A stretch of 64,000 bases of DNA from Methanolobus vulcani. Lineage in GTDB: Archaea; Halobacteriota; Methanosarcinia; Methanosarcinales; Methanosarcinaceae. The notes beneath the pieces are model-generated. The model did not search any database. It had not been told where the DNA came from and worked only from the letters and a program-made list of their open reading frames with translations. The number at the start of each line of letters is the position of its first letter. The stretch's first letter is position 1. Shown here piece after piece: positions 37,478-46,737 of the stretch. The stretch is from NCBI RefSeq assembly GCF_900100715.1, contig NZ_FNCA01000001.1:124001-188000 (forward strand), read 5' to 3'. The position numbers and the translations under genes were made by a program.

Positions 37478-38287
37478 ATGGTAAGAGATCTTTACATGTT
37501 CTCAAGAGTGAATGAGGAAGCAGATGTTATCTGGTTCAAGGTCGCATATGAGAACACAGTACATTCTGAAGCTGATATAACTTCTTTTTTTGCAGAGAAA
37601 GGACTTGATATTAGATTTGCATACCTGGATAGCTCGGAAGACCCGACAAAAGGCAAATATGTCATGTTCACAGAAGCTGAAAAAGGAAGAGATATCGGCA
37701 GTATTGCAGAAGAACTTGAAAAAATGGATGTTGTACTCTCGGTAAAATGGGGTTACTCTAAGAACCGGGCCATCCAGTCAGTAGATTTTCCGCTGCAGTT
37801 GCTAGGTAAAAGGGCAGTCATCATCAGGGCAAAGACCTTTGTTGATATTATCAACATTATGAATGAACAGGTACCCCAATCCGAAGGACTTCTTACCATG
37901 ATAGGAATCCGAAACGGTGCCGGAGCAGCCAGATACATGCAGGAGATGGTGGAGATGAATGATGACAATTTCCTTGGTCTTCTGGGAGAACTTCTCATGG
38001 CTGCTGGCTGGGGAAAAATTGAATATGACATCAATATTTTCGAACTTACCGGAATTGTGAGAATGAAAGATTCTTTCCTTGCTGATGAGTATGGAGAGAG
38101 TGATGTTCCTGTATGTGTTTATATTAGTGCATTTCTTGCAGGATACATATCAGAATGCCTCAAAAAGACAGTACAAGTAAGAGAATCAAAATGCAAAAGC
38201 ATGGGTGATGAAGTCTGTGAGCATGTAATTTCTGCTGCTCCATCAGGTGTGAAAATTGAGCACTTACTCAGGGGAGAGCTACATTGA
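37478..38287 (+). CDS. V4R-domain protein (candidate ligand sensor of the glycogen run)
   Basis: This 269-residue protein has an ACT-like N-terminal half (about 1-90, start MVRDLYMFSRVNEE) and a C-terminal V4R domain with the usual Cys cluster (ESKCKSMGDEVCEHVIS). V4R domains bind small molecules or metal, often with a regulatory role. There is no DNA-binding motif, so it would act through a partner. ATG at 37478 is chosen because CTGGAG precedes it. Its stop codon overlaps the TTG start of the glucoamylase gene (TTGA). Placement in the run suggests it senses a metabolite and controls these enzymes; this is inference. Confidence 0.75.
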   Translation: MVRDLYMFSRVNEEADVIWFKVAYENTVHSEADITSFFAEKGLDIRFAYLDSSEDPTKGKYVMFTEAEKGRDIGSIAEELEKMDVVLSVKWGYSKNRAIQSVDFPLQLLGKRAVIIRAKTFVDIINIMNEQVPQSEGLLTMIGIRNGAGAARYMQEMVEMNDDNFLGLLGELLMAAGWGKIEYDINIFELTGIVRMKDSFLADEYGESDVPVCVYISAFLAGYISECLKKTVQVRESKCKSMGDEVCEHVISAAPSGVKIEHLLRGELH

Positions 38288-40305
38288 TAAGGCAACCTAA
38301 TGCAATCCTTGGAAACAATAGATTACTTGTTACAATGGGTAAAAAAGGTGAAATTTTTGGGTATTACTACCCTGGGAGAGATTTTGCTCAGCATGTGGAA
38401 GACTCTCAATCATGTTTATACGATGGAAAAGGGGTTATCTGGTCCAATTCCCGTGAATGGGTTGCTGACCAGAAATACATCGAGAACACAAATGTTGTCA
38501 GTACAGAACTAGCACATCCAAATGGTCTTAAAATGAACATACTTGATTATGTTCACCCCAGACTACCGGTATTGGTCCGGAAATACAAAATTCGTTCAGA
38601 GAAAAGATTCAGTGGTAAATTCTTCTATTACTCTAATCTCCAAGTTGGAGAAATGAAAAAGAAGAACTCTGCATTCTGTGATTATGATTCTGGGCTTGTG
38701 GCGCAGTACTGGAAGAACTATTACATTGGAATCAGCTCAACTCCCATATTCAAAGAATGGCAGATAGGAAAAGCAATGGACACGATATGGTGGACAAATG
38801 CCAAGTATGATATGGAAGACGGAGAACTACAGAGAAACAATGAAGATATTGGCAACTTAAATTGTGCCGTTGGATGGAACATTGATATTGATGCATCAAA
38901 ATCAGCTGATTTTACAGTTTATATTGGTGCAGCTTCCAGAAGAACTACTCTCTATAGGAGAATGCGTGAAATTCAAACTGAAACACCAGAAAGCATATAC
39001 AATGATGTACAGGAAAACTGGATCAAATGGCTATCCAAAAAGAAGCTACTGGAACTTCCCGATTATATTGGCTTTGAGACTTTTAAGCAGGAACTACAAG
39101 CCGCATTTAATAGGTCACTTTTAACTCTGAGTCTGCTAAGTGATCCCATTAAAGGTTCATTTGTAGCTTCTCCTGAATTCGATCATGAGTTTGAAATGTG
39201 TGGAGGTTATGGATACTGCTGGAACAGGGACAGTGCAGAGATAGTGTTGTCACTTCTTAGATCTGAATACCCGGAGTACTGTTCACGGTTCTTTAAGTGG
39301 TGCAAAAACACCCAGATGCATGATGGTTCATGGTTCCAGCGTTACTGGCTTGATGGAAATACAGCACCTTCCTGGGGGAATTTCAGTTTTTCAACACAGA
39401 TAGATGAAACCGGTAGCACCATATTTGCAATGGACCAGTATTATCGCACACTTAAACATCCTGTGAAAGAGGAATTTCTGGACAGCGTCTGGGCTACCGT
39501 GTTAAGTGCCGCTGAATATCTTATGAGAAGAACTGCCGACGGAGTACACGATCCCTGTATCTGTTTATGGGAAACGCATTCAGGTATTTTCACTTATACC
39601 AATGCTGCAATTTACGCAGGACTTCTTAGTGCCGCCAATATGGCAATGGACTACAATGAAAAAGGACTTGCTGACAGATGGACAGAAAGAGCTGAATTTA
39701 TTAAGAAGACCACTATTGAGAGATTCTGGCTTGATGAAGGATATTTTGCAAGGGGAATAACCAATGGCCATCTTGATACTGCCATCGATGCAAGTATCAT
39801 GGGGACTTTTGTTCCTTTTAACATGCTCTCTCCTGAAATACCAGAAGAGAAGGCAATGATACAATCCATCATTGAGAACATAGAAAAACAACTAAGGGTT
39901 CCAGTAAGCGACCACTTTGGAATCAAGCGATATGTGGATGACAATTACATAGAAGGAAATCCATGGATAGTTACAACCCTATGGCTTTCAAAAGCATTGC
40001 TTGAAATGGCATCTGTTATTGATCATACTGCGGGAGAAACTGAGAATCGCGAGCATCGAAAACTTACACATGATGCATTAAAGTACATTCAGTGGTCTCT
40101 CAAAGGAACAACAAGTGCCGGAATGCTCCCTGAGCAGGTAAATAAATACACGGGCCGTCCTGCATGGGCTATCCCGCTTTGCTGGAGCTGTGCACTGATG
40201 CTGGATAATATCCTCCTGCTTGATAAAATACAAAGGAAAATCAACAGCTCAAAAAAAGAAATAGAGGACACCGGAATTACATATGATATTTTCAGACTAT
40301 CATGA
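38284..40305 (+). CDS. Glucoamylase (GH15)
   Basis: This 673-residue enzyme of the bacterial/archaeal GH15 type releases glucose from the non-reducing ends of alpha-glucans. An N-terminal beta-sandwich (about 1-260) precedes the (alpha/alpha)6 barrel. Motifs are GYGYCWNRDSAE, the catalytic-acid region with Glu430 (ICLWETHSGIF), and the catalytic-base region with Glu617 (GMLPEQVNKYTG). No signal peptide, hence intracellular. Translation starts at a TTG that overlaps the upstream stop, and the last 23 bases overlap the debranching enzyme gene. Confidence 0.9.
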   Translation: MIRQPNAILGNNRLLVTMGKKGEIFGYYYPGRDFAQHVEDSQSCLYDGKGVIWSNSREWVADQKYIENTNVVSTELAHPNGLKMNILDYVHPRLPVLVRKYKIRSEKRFSGKFFYYSNLQVGEMKKKNSAFCDYDSGLVAQYWKNYYIGISSTPIFKEWQIGKAMDTIWWTNAKYDMEDGELQRNNEDIGNLNCAVGWNIDIDASKSADFTVYIGAASRRTTLYRRMREIQTETPESIYNDVQENWIKWLSKKKLLELPDYIGFETFKQELQAAFNRSLLTLSLLSDPIKGSFVASPEFDHEFEMCGGYGYCWNRDSAEIVLSLLRSEYPEYCSRFFKWCKNTQMHDGSWFQRYWLDGNTAPSWGNFSFSTQIDETGSTIFAMDQYYRTLKHPVKEEFLDSVWATVLSAAEYLMRRTADGVHDPCICLWETHSGIFTYTNAAIYAGLLSAANMAMDYNEKGLADRWTERAEFIKKTTIERFWLDEGYFARGITNGHLDTAIDASIMGTFVPFNMLSPEIPEEKAMIQSIIENIEKQLRVPVSDHFGIKRYVDDNYIEGNPWIVTTLWLSKALLEMASVIDHTAGETENREHRKLTHDALKYIQWSLKGTTSAGMLPEQVNKYTGRPAWAIPLCWSCALMLDNILLLDKIQRKINSSKKEIEDTGITYDIFRLS

Positions 40306-42235
40306 AGGAACTTCAAAGGAATGGCTGATAACTAACGGCCTTGGAGGATATGCGTCTTCCACTGTGATAGGAACTAATACTCGAAAGTATCACGGACTGC
40401 TGGTTGCTTCCATGAATCCACCGGTAGAGAGAATGGTGTTGCTTTCTTCCCTTGATGAAGAACTATACACTGAAGATGGAACTTACAAACTCGCCGTTCA
40501 CAAATACCCTGGTACTGTTTACCCGAATGGCAACGAATACCTGATAAAGTTCATCACAGAACCTTTGCCAGAGTTTCTTTACAGGGCAGGCGGGCTGATA
40601 ATAAAGAAATATATTGTGATGGTAAACGGAGAGAATACTACTATTGTAAAATATGATATTGAAAATCCGGAGAAAAAGAAAGCTTTTCTCAAGATCCTGC
40701 CCCTGATAAACAGTAGGTCAATCCACCATCTTACCAAAGCTTCTGACATCGCTTTTTCTCAGCAAGCTGGAGAAAATAAAACTACAATTAACAATTCTCA
40801 TTTACAATTCAGTCTAATCTCAGACACGAGATATCAGGCAGATGAACACTGGTATTATGATCTTGAATATGAGATCGAACTTTCAAGAGGCTATCCTTAC
40901 CAGGAAGATAACTTCAATCCCGGTTATTTTGAACTTGAAATTAGTGATGAATGCTGTTCATGTTTTGTGGTTGCAAGCGCAGAATCCACGGAAAACTGGA
41001 AAAAAACAGATATTCAGACAATTGATGAATTGATAAAAAGGGAAGAAAAAAGGATTCAGGATATTGCAACATCAAGTTGTGAAAACGATAGCTTTTTGCA
41101 GAAACTGCTGGTTGCTGGTGACTCTTTTATTGTTAACAGAAAGAGCACAGGTGCCAGGTCGATAATCGCAGGTTATCACTGGTTTGCTGACTGGGGCAGG
41201 GATACCATGATATCACTGCCAGGTCTGACACTTGTAACCGGAAGGTTCGATGATGCAAGATCTGTACTATCTACTTTTGGGTCCAGTTGCAGAAGGGGCC
41301 TGATACCAAATCTCTTTCCAGAGAATCCGGCAGATTCCCCTGTTTATAACACAGTAGATGCTTCCTTGTGGTTCGTTCATGCCACCGGAAAATATCTGGA
41401 TTATACTGGAGACCTGGCATTCATTGAGAAGATGTGGCCAACTATCATTGAAATTGTGGATAACTATCGAAACGGAACTGACTACGGTATCATGATGGAC
41501 AATGATGGACTTATCGAACATTCCGGACAGCTCACATGGATGGATGCAAAAGTAGGAACCTGGGAAGTAACTCCAAGAAGAGGAAAAGCCTGTGAGATCA
41601 ATACCCTCTGGTATAATGCGCTTATCTATACTGCAAAGATGGGAGAAAAACTCGGTAAGGATGTGTCTGGTCTTAAAAAGATAGCTGAGATCACGGCTAA
41701 AAGTTTCAAAGAGAAATTTCACAACACCGAAAAGAACTGCCTCTATGACTGTATTTCAGGTCAAGGTGAAGATTGGAATGATTCTTCCATAAGACCAAAT
41801 CAGATCTTTGCAGTATCTCTTAGTCACACGATGCTGCCACATGAGATTGAAAAAGGAATTGTGGATATAATAAGTGAAGAACTGCTCACCCCTTACGGAC
41901 TGCGAACACTCTCACCTGCTGACAGCAGGTACACAGGATATTACAGAGGAAATACTAAGGAGAGGGATGCAGCTTATCACAATGGTACCGTCTGGCCGTG
42001 GCTGCTTGGACCTTATATCACTGCATATTCAAAGGTTTATCGGGATAATACCGGAACAAAAGATAAACTTAGAGATTTGCTGAAAGGAATTGAAGGGCAT
42101 TTGGACAATGCATGTATTGGTAGCATATCCGAGATATTTGATGGTGATAATCCCCATGAACCTGATGGATGTGTTTCTCAGGCATGGAGTGTAGCTGAGA
42201 TCTTACGTTGTTATGTCGAAGATATAAAGAAATAG
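40283..42235 (+). CDS. Glycogen debranching enzyme (amylo-alpha-1,6-glucosidase, GH133-like)
   Basis: This 650-residue protein is of the archaeal-bacterial GDE family. The N-terminal domain (WLITNGLGGYASSTVIG, then TRKYHGLLVA) is typical of this family, and the C-terminal (alpha/alpha)6 barrel carries WFADWGRDTMISLPGL, GQLTWMDAKVG and AYHNGTVWPWLLGPY. It hydrolyses alpha-1,6 branch points. It starts inside the end of the glucoamylase gene (23-base overlap), so the two exo/debranching activities are coupled. A 9-bp hairpin follows the stop codon. Confidence 0.9.
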   Translation: MIFSDYHEGTSKEWLITNGLGGYASSTVIGTNTRKYHGLLVASMNPPVERMVLLSSLDEELYTEDGTYKLAVHKYPGTVYPNGNEYLIKFITEPLPEFLYRAGGLIIKKYIVMVNGENTTIVKYDIENPEKKKAFLKILPLINSRSIHHLTKASDIAFSQQAGENKTTINNSHLQFSLISDTRYQADEHWYYDLEYEIELSRGYPYQEDNFNPGYFELEISDECCSCFVVASAESTENWKKTDIQTIDELIKREEKRIQDIATSSCENDSFLQKLLVAGDSFIVNRKSTGARSIIAGYHWFADWGRDTMISLPGLTLVTGRFDDARSVLSTFGSSCRRGLIPNLFPENPADSPVYNTVDASLWFVHATGKYLDYTGDLAFIEKMWPTIIEIVDNYRNGTDYGIMMDNDGLIEHSGQLTWMDAKVGTWEVTPRRGKACEINTLWYNALIYTAKMGEKLGKDVSGLKKIAEITAKSFKEKFHNTEKNCLYDCISGQGEDWNDSSIRPNQIFAVSLSHTMLPHEIEKGIVDIISEELLTPYGLRTLSPADSRYTGYYRGNTKERDAAYHNGTVWPWLLGPYITAYSKVYRDNTGTKDKLRDLLKGIEGHLDNACIGSISEIFDGDNPHEPDGCVSQAWSVAEILRCYVEDIKK

Positions 42236-42256
42236 AGAAAATGTAAATATATTATT

Positions 42257-42282
42257 TTAAAGATTTCATACGCAATCTTTAA
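42257..42282 (+). terminator. Hairpin after the debranching enzyme gene
   Basis: The inverted repeat TTAAAGATT / AATCTTTAA (loop TCATACGC) lies 22 bases after the stop codon in AT-rich DNA. It may end the main glycogen message; a TATA-like stretch (TTTAATATG, about 42298-42306) then precedes the second GT4 gene. Confidence 0.4.
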
Positions 42283-42344
42283 GAGAGTTTAAATTCATTT
42301 TAATATGTAATTTTGGGTTTTATTATAAAAAGTGTGTGGGAATT

Positions 42345-43514
42345 ATGGAATCTATGAGAATTGCTATGTTCTCATGGGAGAGTCTTCACTCGGCAAAGGT
42401 CGGTGGACTGGCACCCCATGTGACAGAGTTATCAGAACAGCTTGCTAAATTGGGACATGAAGTCCATATTTTTACTCGCAGTGCCTGGTACCGGGATTAC
42501 GATGAAATAAACGGTGTTCATTACCAGAGATGTAATTTTGACGAATCGGGAGATATACTTTCCCAGATGAACAAAATGTGCGATGCCATGTATTCGCGTT
42601 TTATTCAGGTTTCAAAAGAATTCGGGGATTTCGATATAATCCACGGACATGACTGGCATCCGGTGAACGTATTGAACCGTATCAAATACGAGCTAGGTAA
42701 ACCATACATAATGACGTACCATAGCACTGAATGGGGCAGGAACGGAAATACACACGTTAACTCTTCTACGGCTCATGATGTTTCCCATAGGGAATGGCTT
42801 GGAGGCTATGAGAGTTCACAGGTAATAATTACTTCAGACAATTTCAAAAGAGAAGTTCAGGATCTCTACAGTATCCCTGACTACAAAATAGATATTATCC
42901 CAAATGGCATCTCTCCTGGTAAAATGGAAAGAGACGTTGATGCTGGCTCTATCAAGAGGGATTATGGTATCCATCCTTACTCACCGGTTATACTTTTCAC
43001 AGGCAGAATGCACTACCAGAAAGGACCGGACCTGCTGGTCAAAGCCATTCCTAAAGTGCTTGATGGGAACAACTGGGGAGCACATTTTGTATTTATCGGT
43101 GAAGGCGAAATGAGGCCATATTGCCAGAACCTTGCCAATGATCTGAATATTGGAAATTCATGTCATTTCTTAGGATACTCTTCCGATGATGTACTTAAAG
43201 ATTGGACTAACGCATGTGATATGACGTGCGTCCCCAGCAGGAACGAACCTTTCGGAATTGTTGTACTGGAATCATGGGACGCAACAAAAGCAGTGGTTGC
43301 AACAGATGCTGTGAAAATTGTAGACAATTTCCAGAACGGTGTGCTTAGTTACAGGAACCCGGAGTCAATTGCATGGGGTATTAATTACGCTCTGGAAGGC
43401 CTGGATTCACGAACACCCAGTATGGGTTCTAACGGAAAGAAACTTGTCAAAACAAAATTTAGCTGGGATACAATTGCAAGAAACACGGTTGAAGTTTATA
43501 ACAAAATAGAATGA
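42345..43514 (+). CDS. GT4 family glycosyltransferase, copy 2
   Basis: This 389-residue paralogue of the GT4 enzyme at 31172 has identical stretches such as VGGLAPHVTELSEQ (copy 1: VGGLAPHVTELSEA), TYHSTEWGRNGN, and PSRNEPFGI(I/V) with E-x7-E. Copy 2 has a longer loop after NGN (THVNSSTAHD). The ATG at 42345 follows GTGTGGGAATT; the upstream GTG at 42336 adds three residues and is less likely. It is separated from the debranching gene by about 100 bases with a hairpin, so it may have its own promoter, and is coupled to the wHTH gene downstream (9-base gap). Confidence 0.87.
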   Translation: MESMRIAMFSWESLHSAKVGGLAPHVTELSEQLAKLGHEVHIFTRSAWYRDYDEINGVHYQRCNFDESGDILSQMNKMCDAMYSRFIQVSKEFGDFDIIHGHDWHPVNVLNRIKYELGKPYIMTYHSTEWGRNGNTHVNSSTAHDVSHREWLGGYESSQVIITSDNFKREVQDLYSIPDYKIDIIPNGISPGKMERDVDAGSIKRDYGIHPYSPVILFTGRMHYQKGPDLLVKAIPKVLDGNNWGAHFVFIGEGEMRPYCQNLANDLNIGNSCHFLGYSSDDVLKDWTNACDMTCVPSRNEPFGIVVLESWDATKAVVATDAVKIVDNFQNGVLSYRNPESIAWGINYALEGLDSRTPSMGSNGKKLVKTKFSWDTIARNTVEVYNKIE

Positions 43515-43523
43515 AGTGATAAT

Positions 43524-43736
43524 ATGGACGAAATGTGTTTAAGTATAGGTGAAGCAGCAGGTTGTGTTTACAAATTGCTCGAGAATGGAGAATCCAATAT
43601 GGCGAACCTGAAAAGCCATCTGAAGGATAATGGATATGACCAACAGATGGCATTCATGGCTATCGGTTGGCTTTCAAGAGAAGACAAGATATGTATGGCC
43701 AAGAATGGAAATTCATGGTCTTTAAGATTGAAGTAA
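43524..43736 (+). CDS. Small winged-helix protein (DUF2582 type)
   Basis: This 70-residue single-domain protein (MDEMCLSIGEAAGCVYKLL; LSREDKICMAKNGNSWSLRLK) reads as helix-helix-helix-wing, matching DUF2582 winged helix-turn-helix proteins. Its small size suggests a DNA-binding or adaptor role. It begins nine bases after the stop of the GT4 gene and ends the group at a terminator, so it is a candidate regulator of the carbohydrate genes. Confidence 0.75.
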   Translation: MDEMCLSIGEAAGCVYKLLENGESNMANLKSHLKDNGYDQQMAFMAIGWLSREDKICMAKNGNSWSLRLK

Positions 43737-43756
43737 ACATATAGATCAGACTATCG

Positions 43757-43791
43757 CCTGAGACTTGAAAGCTATCTCAGGTTACTTTTTT
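43757..43791 (+). terminator. Terminator after the winged-helix gene
   Basis: The inverted repeat CCTGAGA / TCTCAGG with an 11-base loop is followed by TTACTTTTTTC. It closes the GT4-wHTH pair. Confidence 0.65.
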
Positions 43792-43869
43792 CATATTCAG
43801 AGTCTATAAAAAACTAATTTTTATAGTTTTGAGGATTACTGAAAAATTACAGTATGTTACGGAGTAATT

Positions 43870-43886
43870 TGATATATGTAAACCTC
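43870..43886 (+). promoter_or_regulatory. TATA-like box of the S-layer gene with adjoining GTAAACC motif
   Basis: TGATATATG lies about 55 bases before the start codon and is followed at once by GTAAACCTC, the motif that recurs at 14-bp spacing at 18585-18619. A GGGGG stretch before the ATG serves as ribosome site. Confidence 0.4.
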
Positions 43887-43929
43887 AATAAATTAAGTAC
43901 TTATTAAAAACAGATATAGGGGGAATTAT

Positions 43930-46551
43930 ATGATGAAAATTAAAAGTAAACCAGATAAGAAACTGGTTTTTAAGCCTATGCTATTGTTGATCGCAGTAGT
44001 AGTATTAACAAGCACTGCAATGGCAGCAAGTAACAGCACAGGGAACCGAATATGGGATGCAGATGAAAATCTCTCTCTTGATTATAACTGGACCGCACTG
44101 ACCTATTCAGGGTTCTATTATGACCTTGACTCAGGCGAAGGATCGGAAACACTTACGATCAAGCTTGATAGCAACAGTGACAGAAGTATAGGAGAAGGAG
44201 ACCTTAAGTATTCAACAACTCCTATTAGCACAGATTTCCAACACAGCGACTGGGGTTCCTATCAGGTTATCGGATTTATGGCTGAAAGATACTTTGCAGG
44301 TTATACTGCTAATACACAATATACAAGTAATAGTGTCAGCCTGATATCTGACGGAATCCTCGCAAAAGTACTACGTGATGACGATGAAAAAGTATCATTG
44401 TATTCAGGCTCATCTCTTGTACTTGAAGAAGGATACGAACTAAACATTGAAGAAGTTGATGTGAACGGAAATAGTGTTCTTGTGAGCCTGAAAAAAGATG
44501 GAACAGAAGTAGACACTGGTATAGTTTCTTCAGATGACGATTATGTATATGAGAAAGAACTTGGAACCAGTGATAAAGTTGGAATAATTGCAGTTCATTT
44601 CAACAACATCTTCCAGGGAACAGAAACAAATGCAGTATTTGTACAGGGTGTTTTCCAGGTCTCTGAAGACTATGTTGAGATAACATCAGGAGATACTTTT
44701 GGAAAAATGCAAATCAATACCTTAAGCTCTGACATGATCACAATGGAAAATTCAGATGGTATCACACTTGGGAGAGGTAATACTATCAGTATAATGGGCA
44801 AGTTAAAATTCATAGTTGCTGACAGCAGCACACTGAGATTCGGACCTGAGCTGGATATGTCTGAACCGGGAACTTATGAGCTCAGAGGTACGGTCGCAGA
44901 AGGCGAAGGACTAAAATGGACACCTCTGAACTTTGAAGGTTTCTACTACAATATCGATGAAGGTGTGGGAACTGAATCCCTTGAGATAACCAGCCTGAGT
45001 GGACGAACAATAAGCGACGGAAATCTTGTTTACAAGAGTATACCAGCTGATGTCAGTTTTGAACACAAGGACTGGGGAGATTTCCAGGTTATGGGTTTCA
45101 TGGCTGAGAAATATTTCGCAGGATACCCTAACAACAAGTTCACCAGTGATGTAAGTCTTCTTTCAAATGGCAAACTCTCTAAAGTCCTCATTGATGATGA
45201 CAGTAAGACCTCACTATATTCCGGTTCTTCACTGGCACTGGACAACGGATATAAGCTTGATGTCGTGGAGGTAGATGTTAATGGTGACAGTGTCATGGTA
45301 AGTCTTACAAAGGATGGAGATCAGGTCGATACGGGCATCGTTTCTTCAAACGATGACTATGTTTATGAGAAAGAACTTGGCTCCACAGATAAGATACCTG
45401 TGATAGTAGTGCATTTCAATGATATCTTCCAGGGAACAGAGACTAATGCCGTATTCATTGAAGGTATCTTCCAGATCTCAGAAGACCTTGTGGAAATCTC
45501 AGATAATGATATGTTTGGAAAAATGGAAGTTACTAGTTTCGCATCCGACCAGATCATCCTTAAGAACAAGGACTCTGTTTCACTTACCAGAGGAAATACC
45601 ATTGAGATTATGGGCGATGTTTCATTCAATGTTGCCGATTCCAGTGATGTACGCTACTATCCTTTCGTAAAAGTCTCTACTTTACCTTCAGAATCACTTG
45701 CACTCGAAATAAATTCAGTGCTGAAACAAAATGAGCAAATCGAAATAAAAGTAACATCAAGAGGTGCTGCTGTAAGCGGTGCTACGGTGATGTTCGCAAA
45801 GGAGCAGGTAGGAGATACAGCCACTGATGGAACAATAACATACACTCCGAAAACCGCAGGTACTTTCACTGTGACAGCCGAGAAAGAGGGATTTGTTTCT
45901 GCAAGTGAAAAGGTAGAAGTGATCTCTCCCGATGATGCCACAAAGAAGCTTATAATTGAGGTTTCACCGGAAACAGTTGTTCAGGATGATACTATCACAA
46001 TCTCTGTGATGACTGCCATCGGAGGAGATGCTGTAAAGGATGTTCAGGTTTCTTATGACAACAAGTTCATTGGAAACACCAGCACAGACGGCACACTTAC
46101 ATACACGGTAAAAGAAACAGGAATGCACAAACTGACAACATCATCAACTAGTTACCTTGATGCTGAACTGAATCTGGAGGTTCTTGCTCTTGAAGCAAAG
46201 TTCTCATACTCAAACCTTCAGGTAAGTCCTATCCTTGCAAAGACAGGTGAAAATGTAAATGTAACAGTAGATGTAACAAACACCGGAACAGCAGCAGGTA
46301 ACAAGGATGTTGAACTGATGATCAATGGAACAACTGTGGATTCACAAAGTGTTTCACTTGATGCAGGACAATCAACTTCTTTGACATTTACAGTCTCTGA
46401 GAATGAAGCCGGAACCTACGAAGCACAGGTTGGCAGTTCTACAGCAACTTTTAATGTCGAAAAGAGTTCTATTCCAGGTCCTGGAGTTCTGGTGTCTGTA
46501 ATGGCCTTCATCGCTGTTGCAATGCTGATACGTAGGAAAGAGAACAAATAA
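43930..46551 (+). CDS. S-layer protein with two S-layer-duplication domains and a C-terminal anchor
   Basis: This 873-residue secreted cell-envelope protein has a signal peptide (MLLLIAVVVLTSTAMAA ahead of the cleavage region). Two large S-layer duplication domains follow (about 40-320 and 330-590); each has RGNTI..MG and a CSx-like core with VY-E-K-E-L-G repeats. A Ser/Thr-rich region with Ig-like modules (about 620-840) leads to a C-terminal PGPG-VLVSVMAFIAVAMLIRRK tail, the PGF-CTERM-like archaeosortase/anchor signal. The two duplication domains share long stretches, such as DDDYVYEKELG. This domain family forms the main S-layer lattice of Methanosarcinales. A strong ribosome site (GGGGG) and terminator frame the gene, as expected for high expression. 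Confidence 0.9.
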   Translation: MMKIKSKPDKKLVFKPMLLLIAVVVLTSTAMAASNSTGNRIWDADENLSLDYNWTALTYSGFYYDLDSGEGSETLTIKLDSNSDRSIGEGDLKYSTTPISTDFQHSDWGSYQVIGFMAERYFAGYTANTQYTSNSVSLISDGILAKVLRDDDEKVSLYSGSSLVLEEGYELNIEEVDVNGNSVLVSLKKDGTEVDTGIVSSDDDYVYEKELGTSDKVGIIAVHFNNIFQGTETNAVFVQGVFQVSEDYVEITSGDTFGKMQINTLSSDMITMENSDGITLGRGNTISIMGKLKFIVADSSTLRFGPELDMSEPGTYELRGTVAEGEGLKWTPLNFEGFYYNIDEGVGTESLEITSLSGRTISDGNLVYKSIPADVSFEHKDWGDFQVMGFMAEKYFAGYPNNKFTSDVSLLSNGKLSKVLIDDDSKTSLYSGSSLALDNGYKLDVVEVDVNGDSVMVSLTKDGDQVDTGIVSSNDDYVYEKELGSTDKIPVIVVHFNDIFQGTETNAVFIEGIFQISEDLVEISDNDMFGKMEVTSFASDQIILKNKDSVSLTRGNTIEIMGDVSFNVADSSDVRYYPFVKVSTLPSESLALEINSVLKQNEQIEIKVTSRGAAVSGATVMFAKEQVGDTATDGTITYTPKTAGTFTVTAEKEGFVSASEKVEVISPDDATKKLIIEVSPETVVQDDTITISVMTAIGGDAVKDVQVSYDNKFIGNTSTDGTLTYTVKETGMHKLTTSSTSYLDAELNLEVLALEAKFSYSNLQVSPILAKTGENVNVTVDVTNTGTAAGNKDVELMINGTTVDSQSVSLDAGQSTSLTFTVSENEAGTYEAQVGSSTATFNVEKSSIPGPGVLVSVMAFIAVAMLIRRKENK

Positions 46552-46576
46552 ACAGAAACTTAAAATTCGATTTGTG

Positions 46577-46610
46577 CCTGCATTTATGCAGGTGCTTATA
46601 TTCTTTTTTT
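46577..46610 (+). terminator. Terminator after the S-layer gene
   Basis: A CCTGCA / TGCAGG hairpin (loop TTTA) is followed 10 bases later by a seven-T run. Confidence 0.7.
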
Positions 46611-46737
46611 GAATTAATCATCGAGCGTTTTTACTAGTTTCCAGTTATTTTTATACTGATAGAGAAGCTTAAGTAATTGAGTATTTATATAGTCAGAATA
46701 CACTACGCTCTAAAACAGGATTTAAGAAGGCATTTAA

